Shown here piece after piece: positions 28,640 through 38,354 of a stretch of DNA of 64,000 nt (positions are counted from its first letter, which is position 1; each line of letters begins with the position of its first letter). The notes under the pieces were generated by a model. The model ran no database searches and had not been told where the DNA came from. It saw only the letters and a program-made list of their open reading frames with translations. Origin of the DNA: Deltaproteobacteria bacterium (GTDB lineage Bacteria > Desulfobacterota > Desulfomonilia > UBA1062). The stretch is from assembly GCA_029552245.1 (NCBI GenBank), contig JAKPDW010000064.1, positions 1-64,000 of the forward strand. The letters are read 5' to 3'. Position numbers and translations under genes: made by a program.

Positions 28640-28851
28640 TCAGGATCTACCAGGCGATCGTCTCACCCATGCTCGGCCCGGCCTGCAGGTTTCACCCCTC
28701 GTGCTCGGCTTACGCGATCGAGGCCATAGACACCCACGGCCCGTTGCGCGGAACGATCCTGGCCGCCTGGAGGATTCTACGCTGCAACCCCTTCTGCAAG
28801 GGGGGGTTCGACCCGGTTCCCGGCACGAAGACACCCGGAGAATGCACATGA
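28612..28851 (+). CDS. yidD: Membrane protein insertion efficiency factor YidD
   Basis: [30 protein letters not shown]...[14 protein letters not shown]. Confidence 0.96.
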   Translation: MGKKALIALIRIYQAIVSPMLGPACRFHPSCSAYAIEAIDTHGPLRGTILAAWRILRCNPFCKGGFDPVPGTKTPGECT

Positions 28852-30479
28852 TGGATGAAAACCAGAGGACGATGCTCGCGCTGGCAATCAGCGCCCTGAT
28901 CCTTGTCGCTTGGTTCGCCTTGTTCGACTCCCTGAACATCGGCCGGAAGGAAGCCCCCGAGACGGCTCCCCAGGAAAAGAAGGCGACCTCGGCCCCACAG
29001 ACCCTCCAGGGGAAACCCGGCCAGGCGCCGGGCAACCTGCCGGCCGGCCCGGCGCCCGTGCAGGCCGCTGCACCCCAACAGGAAACGGAGCGCACCATCG
29101 TCGTTGACACCGACCTCTACCGGGCAACCTTCTCCACGAGGGGGGCCAGGCTCACCTCCTTCAAGCTCAAGAAGTACCCCATCACCATGGAAAAGGGCTC
29201 CGACCCCGTCGAGATGATCAAGGCCCCCGTCCCCGGGCTCGACATCGAGGGGATAGGGAGCGATGCGGGGCTCGTCTTCACGACCCCGGCGCGAGACAGG
29301 GTGACGCTCAACGGGTCCGGCGGGTCGATCGAGTTCAGGAGGGAGGTCGCTGCCGGCGTCACCCTCGTGAAGACGTTCACCTTCCAGCCGGGGTCCTACC
29401 TGGTCGGCTTCCGCGTGGGCCTTTCCAACGCGACCGGTTCCCCCGTGCGGCTCTCGGGAAGGCTCGTCTTCGACAGCGTCTACCCCTTGAGCGAGAAGAT
29501 CAAGGGCTATGCCTTCCAGGGCCCGGTCCTCCTGAACGACAACCGCCTGGAGGAGTTCAAGATCGACAAGGTCAAGAAGCCGGGGGCGTACCGGGAATTC
29601 ACCGGGAGCATCGGGTGGTTCGGGGTCGAGGACAAGTACTTCCTCCACACACTGGTCATCCCGAGGCCCTACCAGACGACGGTCACCGTGAGGCGCCTCG
29701 ATGACCGCGTGGTGGAACTCTCCTGCGCGCTGCCCACCCTCACGGTGAAACAGGCCACGGCCGTCGCGATCGACCATTCCCTGTTCATAGGCCCGAAGGA
29801 ACTCAACACCCTCAAGGCGGCGGGGAACGAGCTGGCAAGGGCGCTCGACTTCGGGTTCTTCGACTTCATAGCGAAACCCCTGCTCGTGGCGATGAACTGG
29901 ATCAACCGCTACACCCTGAGCTACGGCATCAGCATCATCGTGCTCACCGTGATCATCAAGATCCTGCTCTACCCGCTCACCCTCAAGAGCTTCAAGTCCA
30001 TGAAGGAGCTGCAGAAGATCCAGCCGCTCATGAAGGAGATCCAGAACCAGTACAAGGACGACAAGCAGAAGATGAACCAGGAGCTCATGCGCCTCTACCA
30101 GGAGCACAAGATCAACCCCATGGGAGGCTGTCTCCCCATGCTCCTGCAGATCCCCATCCTCTTCGCGCTCTACAGGGTGTTCTACCAGGCCATCGAGCTG
30201 AGGCACACGCCCTTCCACATCGTGGGCACCTGGCTGCCGGACCTCTCCGAGAAGGACCCCTACTACATCACGCCCATCCTGATGGGTCTCACCCAGTTCG
30301 TCCTCCAGAAGATGACGCCTGCGACCGGGGACCCGACCCAGCAGAAGGTCATGCTGATGATGCCGATCGTCTTCACGTTCCTGTTCTTGAACTTCCCGTC
30401 CGGCCTGGTCATATACTGGCTCGTGAGCAACCTCCTGTCCATCGTGCAGCAGGCGTACATCAACCGGAAACACGCATAG
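28848..30479 (+). CDS. yidC: Membrane protein insertase YidC
   Basis: [22 protein letters not shown]...; [63 protein letters not shown]. Confidence 0.97.
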   Translation: MMDENQRTMLALAISALILVAWFALFDSLNIGRKEAPETAPQEKKATSAPQTLQGKPGQAPGNLPAGPAPVQAAAPQQETERTIVVDTDLYRATFSTRGARLTSFKLKKYPITMEKGSDPVEMIKAPVPGLDIEGIGSDAGLVFTTPARDRVTLNGSGGSIEFRREVAAGVTLVKTFTFQPGSYLVGFRVGLSNATGSPVRLSGRLVFDSVYPLSEKIKGYAFQGPVLLNDNRLEEFKIDKVKKPGAYREFTGSIGWFGVEDKYFLHTLVIPRPYQTTVTVRRLDDRVVELSCALPTLTVKQATAVAIDHSLFIGPKELNTLKAAGNELARALDFGFFDFIAKPLLVAMNWINRYTLSYGISIIVLTVIIKILLYPLTLKSFKSMKELQKIQPLMKEIQNQYKDDKQKMNQELMRLYQEHKINPMGGCLPMLLQIPILFALYRVFYQAIELRHTPFHIVGTWLPDLSEKDPYYITPILMGLTQFVLQKMTPATGDPTQQKVMLMMPIVFTFLFLNFPSGLVIYWLVSNLLSIVQQAYINRKHA

Positions 30480-30489
30480 GAGCTGTGTT

Positions 30490-31236
30490 ATGGAAGACCA
30501 CGCACAGGAATTCGAGGCCAAGACCGTGGACGAGGCCATCATCCTGGCCATGAAAACGCTCCACGCGGATTTCGAAGACCTCGACATAACGGTCGTCTCG
30601 GAGGGATCGAAGGGCCTCTTCGGCATCGTGGGCTCGAAGAACGCGAAGATCCTCGCGCGCAAGAAGGGCCCGGGCTCAAGGCCGGGAACCGACAGGGTCG
30701 TCCCGCCGCCGGAGGCCCCGGCCCCGCGGCAGCCGGTGGACACAGGCCGCCCCGGCTCACCCGACACCCAGGCGGCCCCGGCGCAAGACGTCCTCGAGCA
30801 GGCAAAGGAGGTCGTCTCGAGGATACTCGGGCTCATCGGGCTGAGAGCGGAGGTCAGGCCTCGAGACGACGGGATGCTGGAGATCGTCGGCGACGGGTCC
30901 GGCATCATCATCGGCAAGCACGGCCAGACCCTGGACGCCCTGCAGTTCATCGTGAACCGCATTGTCAACAAGTCGAGGCAGGACCAGGTCCACGTCACCA
31001 TCGACACCGAAGGGTACCGCAAGAGGCACATCGACCACCTGAAGGCCCTGGCGATCAAGATGGGCCAGAAGGCGAAGAAGACCGGGCACCCGGTAACCCT
31101 AGAGAAGATGAACCCTTACGAGCGGAGGATCATCCACCTCGCCCTCAAGGATGAGCGCTTCCTGGACACCAAGAGCATCGGCGAGGGGGTGTACAAGAGG
31201 GTCATGATCGTCCCCAAGAGGGCCTCGAGGCGATAA
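30490..31236 (+). CDS. jag: RNA-binding protein Jag/KhpB (KH + R3H)
   Basis: Jag_N region, IIIGKHGQTLDALQFIVNRIVNK KH, R3H ERRIIHLALKDERFLDTKSIGEGVYKRVMIVPKR. Confidence 0.93.
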   Translation: MEDHAQEFEAKTVDEAIILAMKTLHADFEDLDITVVSEGSKGLFGIVGSKNAKILARKKGPGSRPGTDRVVPPPEAPAPRQPVDTGRPGSPDTQAAPAQDVLEQAKEVVSRILGLIGLRAEVRPRDDGMLEIVGDGSGIIIGKHGQTLDALQFIVNRIVNKSRQDQVHVTIDTEGYRKRHIDHLKALAIKMGQKAKKTGHPVTLEKMNPYERRIIHLALKDERFLDTKSIGEGVYKRVMIVPKRASRR

Positions 31237-32552
31237 GGATCGAAGACACCATCTATGCCGAGTCCACACCGCACGGCACGGGCGGCATAAGCCTCGTGCG
31301 CATCAGCGGACCCAACACGTCCGCCGTCCTCTCGAGGATCTGCTCGAGGCGCTCCTTCGCCCCCCACGTGCAGCACCTCACCGTCTTGCGGGACGAGGCG
31401 GGCGCCACCGTGGACCAGGTCACCGTCGTGTTCAACCCACAACCACGCTCGTACACGGGCGAAGATCTCGCGGAGATCGGCTGCCACGCCAACCCCATCG
31501 TGGTGGAACGCATCCTGGGGGTCATAGCATCCACGGGGCTCGCCAGGCGGGCCGCCCCCGGCGAGTTCACCATGCGGGCGTTTCTGAACGGGAAGATGGA
31601 CCTCGTCCAGGCCGAGGCGGTGAGGGCCTTCATCGAGTCGACGACCGACGCGGGGTGCGACATGGCGCGCAGGCTCCTAGAGGGCGGGCTCTCCTCGAGG
31701 ATCAAGAAACTGAGGGCCTCGATCTCGGAGATCCTCGCGGACATCGAGGCGTCCTTCATCTCCGAGGACGAGGTCGTCGCGGCGGAGGAGCTCGCGGCGA
31801 GGATCGAGCCCCTGGCGGCAGAGCTTGCGGGGATGTCGGGAGACGCATGCCGCGGCCTCAAGGTCTACGGCGGGGTCACCACGACCATCGCGGGGCTCCC
31901 CAATGTGGGGAAGTCGTCCCTCTTCAACGCCATCGTGGGCAGCGACCGGGCCATCGTCCACCACGAGGAGGGGACGACCAGGGACGTGATCAGGGAGCGC
32001 GTCACCATCGACGGGATGGACTTCCTCTTCCACGACACGGCCGGCATCAGGACCACGCCCTCGGGGCCGGAACAGGCCGGGGTGGAACGGGCGATCGCGG
32101 CGGTGAAGGCATCTGACCTCCTCCTCTACGTCGTGGACGCGCGCGTGGGGCTCCAGCCGCACGAGTCACAGTGGCTGGGGCTCGGCGGGACCACGATCCT
32201 GGTGGTGAACAAGATCGACCTCGTGAAGGAGCCGGCGATCACCGAGACAGGGTATCGCACGGTGATGGTATCTGCCAAGCATTCCACCGGGATCGACGCG
32301 CTCAAGTCGGCCATGGTGGAGACGTTCAGGCCGGCGAACCCGGAGGTGTTCCTGGACAGGCACGCCCACCTCCTCTCGGAGGCATCCCGGCACCTCGACT
32401 CGTGCCTCTCGGCCCTGTCCCAGGGGATGACCCTGGACGTGGCGTCGATCGAGCTGTCGGGCGCGCTGCGCGCGCTCGGCGCGATCACGGGCGAGTCGGC
32501 GGACATGGACATCCTGGAGCAGGTCTTCTCGAGGTTCTGCATAGGAAAGTGA
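31233..32552 (+). CDS. mnmE: tRNA modification GTPase MnmE; start codon uncertain, apparently AUA (31233) or AUC (31239)
   Basis: IEDTIYAESTPHGTGGISLVRISGP continuous upstream of the track's GTG (31296); GLPNVGKSSLFNAIVG, DTAGIRTT, NKID, C-terminal CIGK. Confidence 0.93.
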   Translation: MRIEDTIYAESTPHGTGGISLVRISGPNTSAVLSRICSRRSFAPHVQHLTVLRDEAGATVDQVTVVFNPQPRSYTGEDLAEIGCHANPIVVERILGVIASTGLARRAAPGEFTMRAFLNGKMDLVQAEAVRAFIESTTDAGCDMARRLLEGGLSSRIKKLRASISEILADIEASFISEDEVVAAEELAARIEPLAAELAGMSGDACRGLKVYGGVTTTIAGLPNVGKSSLFNAIVGSDRAIVHHEEGTTRDVIRERVTIDGMDFLFHDTAGIRTTPSGPEQAGVERAIAAVKASDLLLYVVDARVGLQPHESQWLGLGGTTILVVNKIDLVKEPAITETGYRTVMVSAKHSTGIDALKSAMVETFRPANPEVFLDRHAHLLSEASRHLDSCLSALSQGMTLDVASIELSGALRALGAITGESADMDILEQVFSRFCIGK

Positions 32553-32553
32553 C

Positions 32554-33096
32554 ATGGATGACCGTCTCGCCAAGTGGATGGGGGAACTCAGGAGATTCAA
32601 CCCCAGGCTGCACCTGGTTGGCCCCTCCATGCTCGAGCACCTCGAGGAGGAGGTCGAGGTCACGTCCCGTCTTCTCGAGGGCATCACCGAGCCGGCGATC
32701 GCGGATCTCGGTTCCGGTTCGGGGCTCATGGCCTTCGTGTACAAGGCGCTCCACCCCGACTCCATCGTGACGTGCGTCGAGAGGAGCGTGAAGAAGTGCG
32801 ACTTCTTGAGGCACACCGCGGAGGTCCTCGGCCTCGAGGGTTTCTGTGTCCTGTGCGAGGACCTGCTCGCGAGCGGGCGCCGGTTCAAGGCGGCCATGGC
32901 CCGCTCGTTCTCGCCGGTTGCGACCCTCGGGAAGATATGCTCGAGGGTGCTTGTCGAGGGGGGGAGGCTCTACTACCTCTCCTCGTCGAACCCGCAGGAG
33001 ATGGGAAGCGGCTTCAGGCTCGACGGCATCCAGACGGCCCGGTCGGGCACCGGGCTGACCCTCAACCTTTGGAGATTCACCCGGCTTCGCCCGTGA
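32554..33096 (+). CDS. RsmG/GidB-like SAM-dependent methyltransferase
   Basis: FNPRLHLVGP, IADLGSGSGLMAFVYKAL, position directly after mnmE; divergent and short for RsmG. Confidence 0.75.
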   Translation: MDDRLAKWMGELRRFNPRLHLVGPSMLEHLEEEVEVTSRLLEGITEPAIADLGSGSGLMAFVYKALHPDSIVTCVERSVKKCDFLRHTAEVLGLEGFCVLCEDLLASGRRFKAAMARSFSPVATLGKICSRVLVEGGRLYYLSSSNPQEMGSGFRLDGIQTARSGTGLTLNLWRFTRLRP

Positions 33097-33520
33097 CGGG
33101 TATCTTCCTGGACACCCTGGTTTCCAGCCTGGGCAGCGATATCTCGAGGACACCTGCGTTGAAGCTGGCCTCCACCCGGTCGAGGTCGATCGACTCGGGC
33201 AGGCTGAACGACCTCCTGAACAGACCGTACTGGCGCTCCACCAGGTGGAAGTTCTCCGCTGCGTCCACGTGATCGCACGGCTTGGTGCCGCTGATGGTGA
33301 GCACCCCGTCCGTGATGTCCAGCGCGATGTCCTCCCGCCTGACCCCCGGCAACTCGATCTTGACGTAGAGGGTCGAGTCGTCCTCGTATATGTCCACGCA
33401 GGGCACGAACCTCCCAGGCCCTGCCACCATGACGCTGTCCTGCATGCTCTCCTCGAACGCCCTGCTCATCCTCTCCCTCAGAAAGAGGAGGTCGCCCCTG
33501 AGCGAGTGTGACGACGCCAT
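33077..33520 (-). CDS. Hsp20/alpha-crystallin small heat-shock protein
   Basis: PCVDIYEDDSTLYVKIELPGVRREDIALDITDGVLTISGTK ... FRRSFSLPESIDLDRVEASFNAGVLEISLPR. Confidence 0.93.
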   Translation of the reverse strand: MASSHSLRGDLLFLRERMSRAFEESMQDSVMVAGPGRFVPCVDIYEDDSTLYVKIELPGVRREDIALDITDGVLTISGTKPCDHVDAAENFHLVERQYGLFRRSFSLPESIDLDRVEASFNAGVLEISLPRLETRVSRKIPVTGEAG

Positions 33521-33533
33521 GGCCCGTACCGCC

Positions 33534-34391
33534 TCACTGCAGCATGAGCTCGAGGTTCCCGGCGAGCGCCTTCTTGAGCTTCCCCTTGGCTGCGTTCTCG
33601 ATCTGCCTCACGCGCTCCTTGGAGATCGAGAAGCGCCTGCCGAGATCCTCGAGGGTCATGGGCTGCTCGGCCATGAGCCTGTGCCTCGCGATCTCCCGCT
33701 CACGCTCTGTGAGCTTGGCGAGGGCGGACTCTATCTGCCTTTTCACGAACGCAGACCTCTGCGACTCGATCACCCTGTCCTCGGGGCCCGGCCTCGTGTC
33801 GGCGAGAAAGTCGAGGAAGCTCGAATCGCTGTCTTCCGCCATGGGCGTGTCGAGGGACTGGTCTCTCCCCGTGAGCCTGGAGATGATCTCCTCGATCCTC
33901 CTCGGGTCGGCGTCGAGCCGCGCGGAGAGCGCCCTTGACTGCTCCCCGATAGGTTCGTGGTTCACCTCCTCCTCGCTGGACATGCGGTTCAGGCCGTAGA
34001 AGAGCTTCTTCTGCAGCTTGGTCGTCCCGAGCTTGACCTGCGAGAAGAACCTCAGGATGTAGTCGTGGATCATCGCCTTGATCCACCACACCGCGTACGT
34101 CATGAGCCTGTAACCCTTGTGGGGGTCATACTTCTTGACCGCGATCATGAGCCCGATGGTGCCTTCCTGGATGATGTCCTCGAGGGGCAGGCCGTACCCC
34201 GCGTAATCCATCGCGATCCGGACCACGTTGCGGAGGTTCGCGGTGATGAGCCTGTGGGCCGCGTCCACGTCCCCCTGTTCCCTGAGCCTCACGGCGAGCT
34301 CGAACTCCTCCTCCTTGGTGAGCGCTGGGATCTGGTCGAACTTGGCGACCAGGGCAGCCACTTCATGATGGTAAGGTACTGGAAGATGCAT
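33534..34391 (-). CDS. rpoH: RNA polymerase sigma-32 factor RpoH
   Basis: NVVRIAMDYAGYGLPLEDIIQEGTIGLMIAVKKYDPHKGYRLMTYAVWWIKAMIHDYILRFFSQVKLGTTKLQKKLFYGL. Confidence 0.92.
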   Translation of the reverse strand: MHLPVPYHHEVAALVAKFDQIPALTKEEEFELAVRLREQGDVDAAHRLITANLRNVVRIAMDYAGYGLPLEDIIQEGTIGLMIAVKKYDPHKGYRLMTYAVWWIKAMIHDYILRFFSQVKLGTTKLQKKLFYGLNRMSSEEEVNHEPIGEQSRALSARLDADPRRIEEIISRLTGRDQSLDTPMAEDSDSSFLDFLADTRPGPEDRVIESQRSAFVKRQIESALAKLTEREREIARHRLMAEQPMTLEDLGRRFSISKERVRQIENAAKGKLKKALAGNLELMLQ

Positions 34392-34410
34392 GTCTCCACT
34401 CCTTTGTTTT

Positions 34411-34454
34411 CTGAACCGCCCATGAAAAATCTCAATGAAAATCTATCGGTTCAG
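34411..34454 (-). promoter_or_regulatory. Inverted repeat in the rpoH leader, CTGAACCG-N28-CGGTTCAG
   Basis: Perfect 8-bp arms directly upstream of the rpoH AAAGGAG RBS. Confidence 0.45.
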
Positions 34455-34538
34455 CCGGTCCGTAATTTTAGATGAAAAAAAGGGTTGAAGGTTTCACCCG
34501 ATCCGGGGTATAGGTCTGCCCATTCGGGGAGACATGCT

Positions 34539-36077
34539 ATGATGTCATTCAGGGCAGTGATCATCTCCGGTGTCGTATTCGCTGTCATGGGGTGCTCATC
34601 GGGGCTCCACTACACCTACCCCCCGCCACACCACCCGAGTCCTGTACTGGACCTGGCCAAGGTACAGGACATGCAGGAAACGAAACCCAGGGACCATCAC
34701 CAACCACCCCACCAATCACCAGCAATCCCCACCACGGAAGAGACCAAGGCCATCCCCAGGGGGAACCTCGCCTCTCTCGGCGTGGCACCGGACCAATCGG
34801 TTTCCCGACACCCGGCCTCATCCAGCCCGGAGGACGAGCACGATCGAGCCCCGGCGGGCAGGGGCGAGATTCGGGACACGACCACGGCCGGTGAGGCCTT
34901 GCCGGACGGGACGTGGCTTCCCGCAGGCGGCCTGAGGCCCAGGGTGAACGCCTGGATCGAGCGGCTCACGGGCAAGGAAAAAGACACGTTCTCCAGCCAG
35001 CTGGCGAGGCTCGAGAGGATCCGGCCGACCATCGAGCGCATCTTCTCCGAACAGGGGGTGCCCGCCGAACTCTCCTACCTCTGCCTCGTGGAGAGCGGCG
35101 CCAGGCCGGACGCCATGTCGCCCTCAGGCGCTGTGGGCTACTGGCAGTTCATGCCGGACACCGCCCGGAGGTTCGGGCTCCAGGTGAACAGGTACGTGGA
35201 CGAACGAAAGAACCTCGAGAAGTCGACCCTGGCTGCCGCGTCGTACCTCAAGCACCTCTACGCCATGTTCGGGGACTGGTACCTGGCCATAGCGGCCTAC
35301 AATGCCGGCGAAGGGACCGTCATGCGCCTCATGCAGGCCCACCGGTTACGCTCCTACTGGGACATCGACGCCGGGATGGCCATCAAGTACGAGACCATCG
35401 ACTTCGTACCCAAGTACATCGCCACGGTCATCATCGCGCACACCTATGAGCGGTACGGGCTGAAACCACCCTCTTCGCCCTTGAGCCGCGGTCTCGGGAT
35501 CGCCTCTGGGGGGTATCTCCCGGGGTCCGAGCCGTACGGGCAGTCCTCGCGGTCCCGCATGGCCCTGGCACCGCCTCTGGCCGTCACCGACGCACCCCTG
35601 GGAACCAGGACCTCATCGGAGCGCGACGCCCCCCAGGCGGGCGACACAACGGCGGACGCTGGGGGACGGGATTGCTTGCGGCCCCTGACCCACACCGTGA
35701 AAAAGGGCGATACCCTCTACTCGCTCGCGAAGAGGTACGATACCACGGTGAAGTCCTTGTGCGAGGCCAACCACCTGAAATCCTCCAGGCACATCCACCC
35801 GGGCATGAGACTCGAGATCCCCGCGGCCGGAAAGACCCCTCCCCGGGGGACACCTGACCGGGAACCCCGGGTGAGCGGCGCCGCACAGATGAAGGCGAAA
35901 GGCGGGCCGGCCCGCGAAGGAAAGAACACCCCGACCTACACCGTGAAGAAGGGCGACACCCTCTGGTCCGTGGCCCGCCGCTACGAAGTGAGGCCTGCCG
36001 ACCTGGCGGCATGGAACGACATCGGGCCCGACGGCGTCATCAAGCCTGGAGAACGGCTGGTGATCCGCCCCAGGTGA
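34539..36077 (+). CDS. Membrane-bound lytic transglycosylase (MltD-like) lipoprotein with two LysM domains
   Basis: Lipobox FAVMGCSS, PAELSYLCLVESGARPDAMSPSGAVGYWQFMPDTARRFGL, two LysM (HTVKKGDTLYSLAKRYDTT; YTVKKGDTLWSVARRYEV). Confidence 0.92.
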   Translation: MMSFRAVIISGVVFAVMGCSSGLHYTYPPPHHPSPVLDLAKVQDMQETKPRDHHQPPHQSPAIPTTEETKAIPRGNLASLGVAPDQSVSRHPASSSPEDEHDRAPAGRGEIRDTTTAGEALPDGTWLPAGGLRPRVNAWIERLTGKEKDTFSSQLARLERIRPTIERIFSEQGVPAELSYLCLVESGARPDAMSPSGAVGYWQFMPDTARRFGLQVNRYVDERKNLEKSTLAAASYLKHLYAMFGDWYLAIAAYNAGEGTVMRLMQAHRLRSYWDIDAGMAIKYETIDFVPKYIATVIIAHTYERYGLKPPSSPLSRGLGIASGGYLPGSEPYGQSSRSRMALAPPLAVTDAPLGTRTSSERDAPQAGDTTADAGGRDCLRPLTHTVKKGDTLYSLAKRYDTTVKSLCEANHLKSSRHIHPGMRLEIPAAGKTPPRGTPDREPRVSGAAQMKAKGGPAREGKNTPTYTVKKGDTLWSVARRYEVRPADLAAWNDIGPDGVIKPGERLVIRPR

Positions 36078-36725
36078 ACCCGGGCGGAAAGGCCTCACGG
36101 CGATCCAGAAACCTCGACGGGTCTCCCCGGTGCGGTCGGGACCGCCCGGTAGGCTCGCTTTGAAGATGCAGAGGGCGGACGTTTCCCTGTCCCCGCCCAG
36201 GAAAGCAGGATACCCCGATGCAAAGGCCGCTGGAGCCGGTGTCCTGCCGATCCCTCGTGAACAGGGGGGAACCGCGTTCGTGAATCCGTAAGCGCGGAAT
36301 GGGAGGCGCCGGACCTGCTCGCAGGCGAGCGCCCCCCTGTGCGGGAGCTGCGGGCACACTCCCGGTCTCAGGCGAAGCCGGTCGAGAACCCTCACGGTCT
36401 CCTGCAGGATCGATCGCCCCGGCGTTGGCGTCGTCGTCTCCGGTTTTCTTTCGATGCGGGCTTCGGATACTTCGAGCCAGTTCTTCCTCCCGTCGTCCTC
36501 ATTCACGTTCTCGGCTTTCTCTCCCTTTGCGGTGAACTCTTCCCGCCTTTGGACGCCCGGCCATCAGCCGCACGCCTCACCCCCTTCCCGCCGGGACCGG
36601 GATCGGGACGCAACCACACCGCAAAGCCTTTTCTTTTCACCCTTCAGGATGTATTACAACCATGGGAAGGGCCGGAAGGTCCGGGTACGCCCGTCTCGGA
36701 CCCAGGAAGGCCCGGGGAGGACCAG

Positions 36726-38021
36726 ATGAAGAAGTTGTCTTTCGCCCTCGCATGCATGTGCACCCTCGCCCTGACGATCGGCGCCCCGCGGCACCTCCAG
36801 GGGGAAGCCACGTGGTCGCAGGCCTCGTATGTGACCGACGAGGACCTGTTCTGTGTGACCGGGTGGTCGGACGGCGAGATCTATGCCTGCGGGGAGGACG
36901 GGGAGCTCGTCGGTTTCGACGGGGTGTCCTGGGACGAGTACCCTGTCCCCAGGGCCTTCGATCTCAGGGCGATCGCCCTGCTCGCAACGGGCGACCTCCT
37001 CGTCACGGGCGACATGGGGATCGTGCTCACGGGTTCCCCCGGGGGGGTCCTGGCCGAGGCGTACCCCGTGCTGACGGATCTCAACGCCCTGTGGCTCTCT
37101 TCTGACGACGCCGTGATCACCTGCGGTGATCTCGGGAAGGTGCTCGTCTCGGACGGCGACTCGTGGAGCGACATGAGCCCCGAAAACGCCCAGGCGTTCG
37201 ACCTCTACTGCGCGTGGGGCACCGGGGAGGAGGACTTCTGGGTCGGCGGCTCCTTCGGACGTCTCTGGCACTACCGTTCGGGGAGATGGGCGTCATATCC
37301 CATGACCGACCTCACCACGCAGACCTTCAGGGCCCTGTGGGGCGCATCCGAGGACGCCGTGTTCGCTGCGGGGACGCTCGGCCACATCCTCGCCTACGAC
37401 GGATCGTCGTGGTCCATCGTGCACACGACCGACGGGCTCGCCGTCTACGCCCTCTGGGGCACCTCGGACGACGACATCTTCGCATCCGGGGAGATGGGGT
37501 TCGTGTACCACTACGACGGCGGCACCTGGAGCCGTATCCGCAGCCCCGGCACCCTGGACATCTACGCGATCTGGGGCGGGACCTCTGGCAGGGTGTATTT
37601 CGTGGGTGAGAATGGCCTGTTCCTCGTGTACTCCAGGGAAGACACGTACGCCCCGTCCGTGGTGCACACAAGCCCCACAGGGGGGTCCACCGGCGTACCG
37701 AGGGATACGTCCGTGGTCTTCGTGCTGAGCGAGGAAGTCGATCCCTCGACCGTCGACAACGCCTCGGTCAGGCTCACTGACGGGAACCAAGAAGTGCAGG
37801 CGAGGGTCTCGAGCTCGGCGAACAGGGTGACCCTGACACCGGAGGAGGCCCTCGAGCCATCCACCCGCTACACCGCGACGTTGTCCCAGCAGGTGGCGGA
37901 CCCGAGCGGGAACCGCCTCGGGCAGGCCTACACCATCAGCTTCACCACCGCTGCAACCACCGGGGAAGACGATGGGGGCGGGGGCTCTGGCTGCTTCGTG
38001 GCGTGCTGCTCGGCGTACTGA
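36726..38021 (+). CDS. Secreted beta-propeller-like repeat protein with Big_5/SbsA-type Ig domain and Cys-rich C-terminal tail
   Basis: Signal peptide MKKLSFALACMCTLALTIGAP; repeated LWGTSDDDIFASGEMGFVYHYDGGTWS units; STGVPRDTSVVFVLSEEVDPSTV; ends GGGGSGCFVACCSAY. Confidence 0.8.
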   Translation: MKKLSFALACMCTLALTIGAPRHLQGEATWSQASYVTDEDLFCVTGWSDGEIYACGEDGELVGFDGVSWDEYPVPRAFDLRAIALLATGDLLVTGDMGIVLTGSPGGVLAEAYPVLTDLNALWLSSDDAVITCGDLGKVLVSDGDSWSDMSPENAQAFDLYCAWGTGEEDFWVGGSFGRLWHYRSGRWASYPMTDLTTQTFRALWGASEDAVFAAGTLGHILAYDGSSWSIVHTTDGLAVYALWGTSDDDIFASGEMGFVYHYDGGTWSRIRSPGTLDIYAIWGGTSGRVYFVGENGLFLVYSREDTYAPSVVHTSPTGGSTGVPRDTSVVFVLSEEVDPSTVDNASVRLTDGNQEVQARVSSSANRVTLTPEEALEPSTRYTATLSQQVADPSGNRLGQAYTISFTTAATTGEDDGGGGSGCFVACCSAY

Positions 38022-38354
38022 CCGAAGCGGGGAAAGACCACGTGTAAAAAATCATGCGGAGCGCTTCTCCCCGACAAGGGGAATCCCCGCAAACCCGGCC
38101 TCTGGGCGCCAAGACCGCGGGCAGCCTTTTGCAGCCGTCTTCGGGTTCGTGCGGCCGGCATCCCGGGCGGCCTGCCGTTCGCGCGCAACGCCTGGACAAG
38201 CAGGAGAAGGCCTCCTCGGGCTTCCTTCGCACCCGGGGGCTCGTTCGGCCCTAAGCCACGGCGCCGGGCTGAATCGCCGGAGCACCTCGAACGTCCGGGA
38301 GAAGGCCGAGGCAGGTTCCTCAACGTCTCACGGAAGGCTTGGCCTGCCCACCGC

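Noticed and set aside
31296-32552. GTG at 31296 as the mnmE start
   Set aside because: Would remove the conserved N-terminal segment DTIYAESTPHGTGGISL, which is in frame immediately upstream.
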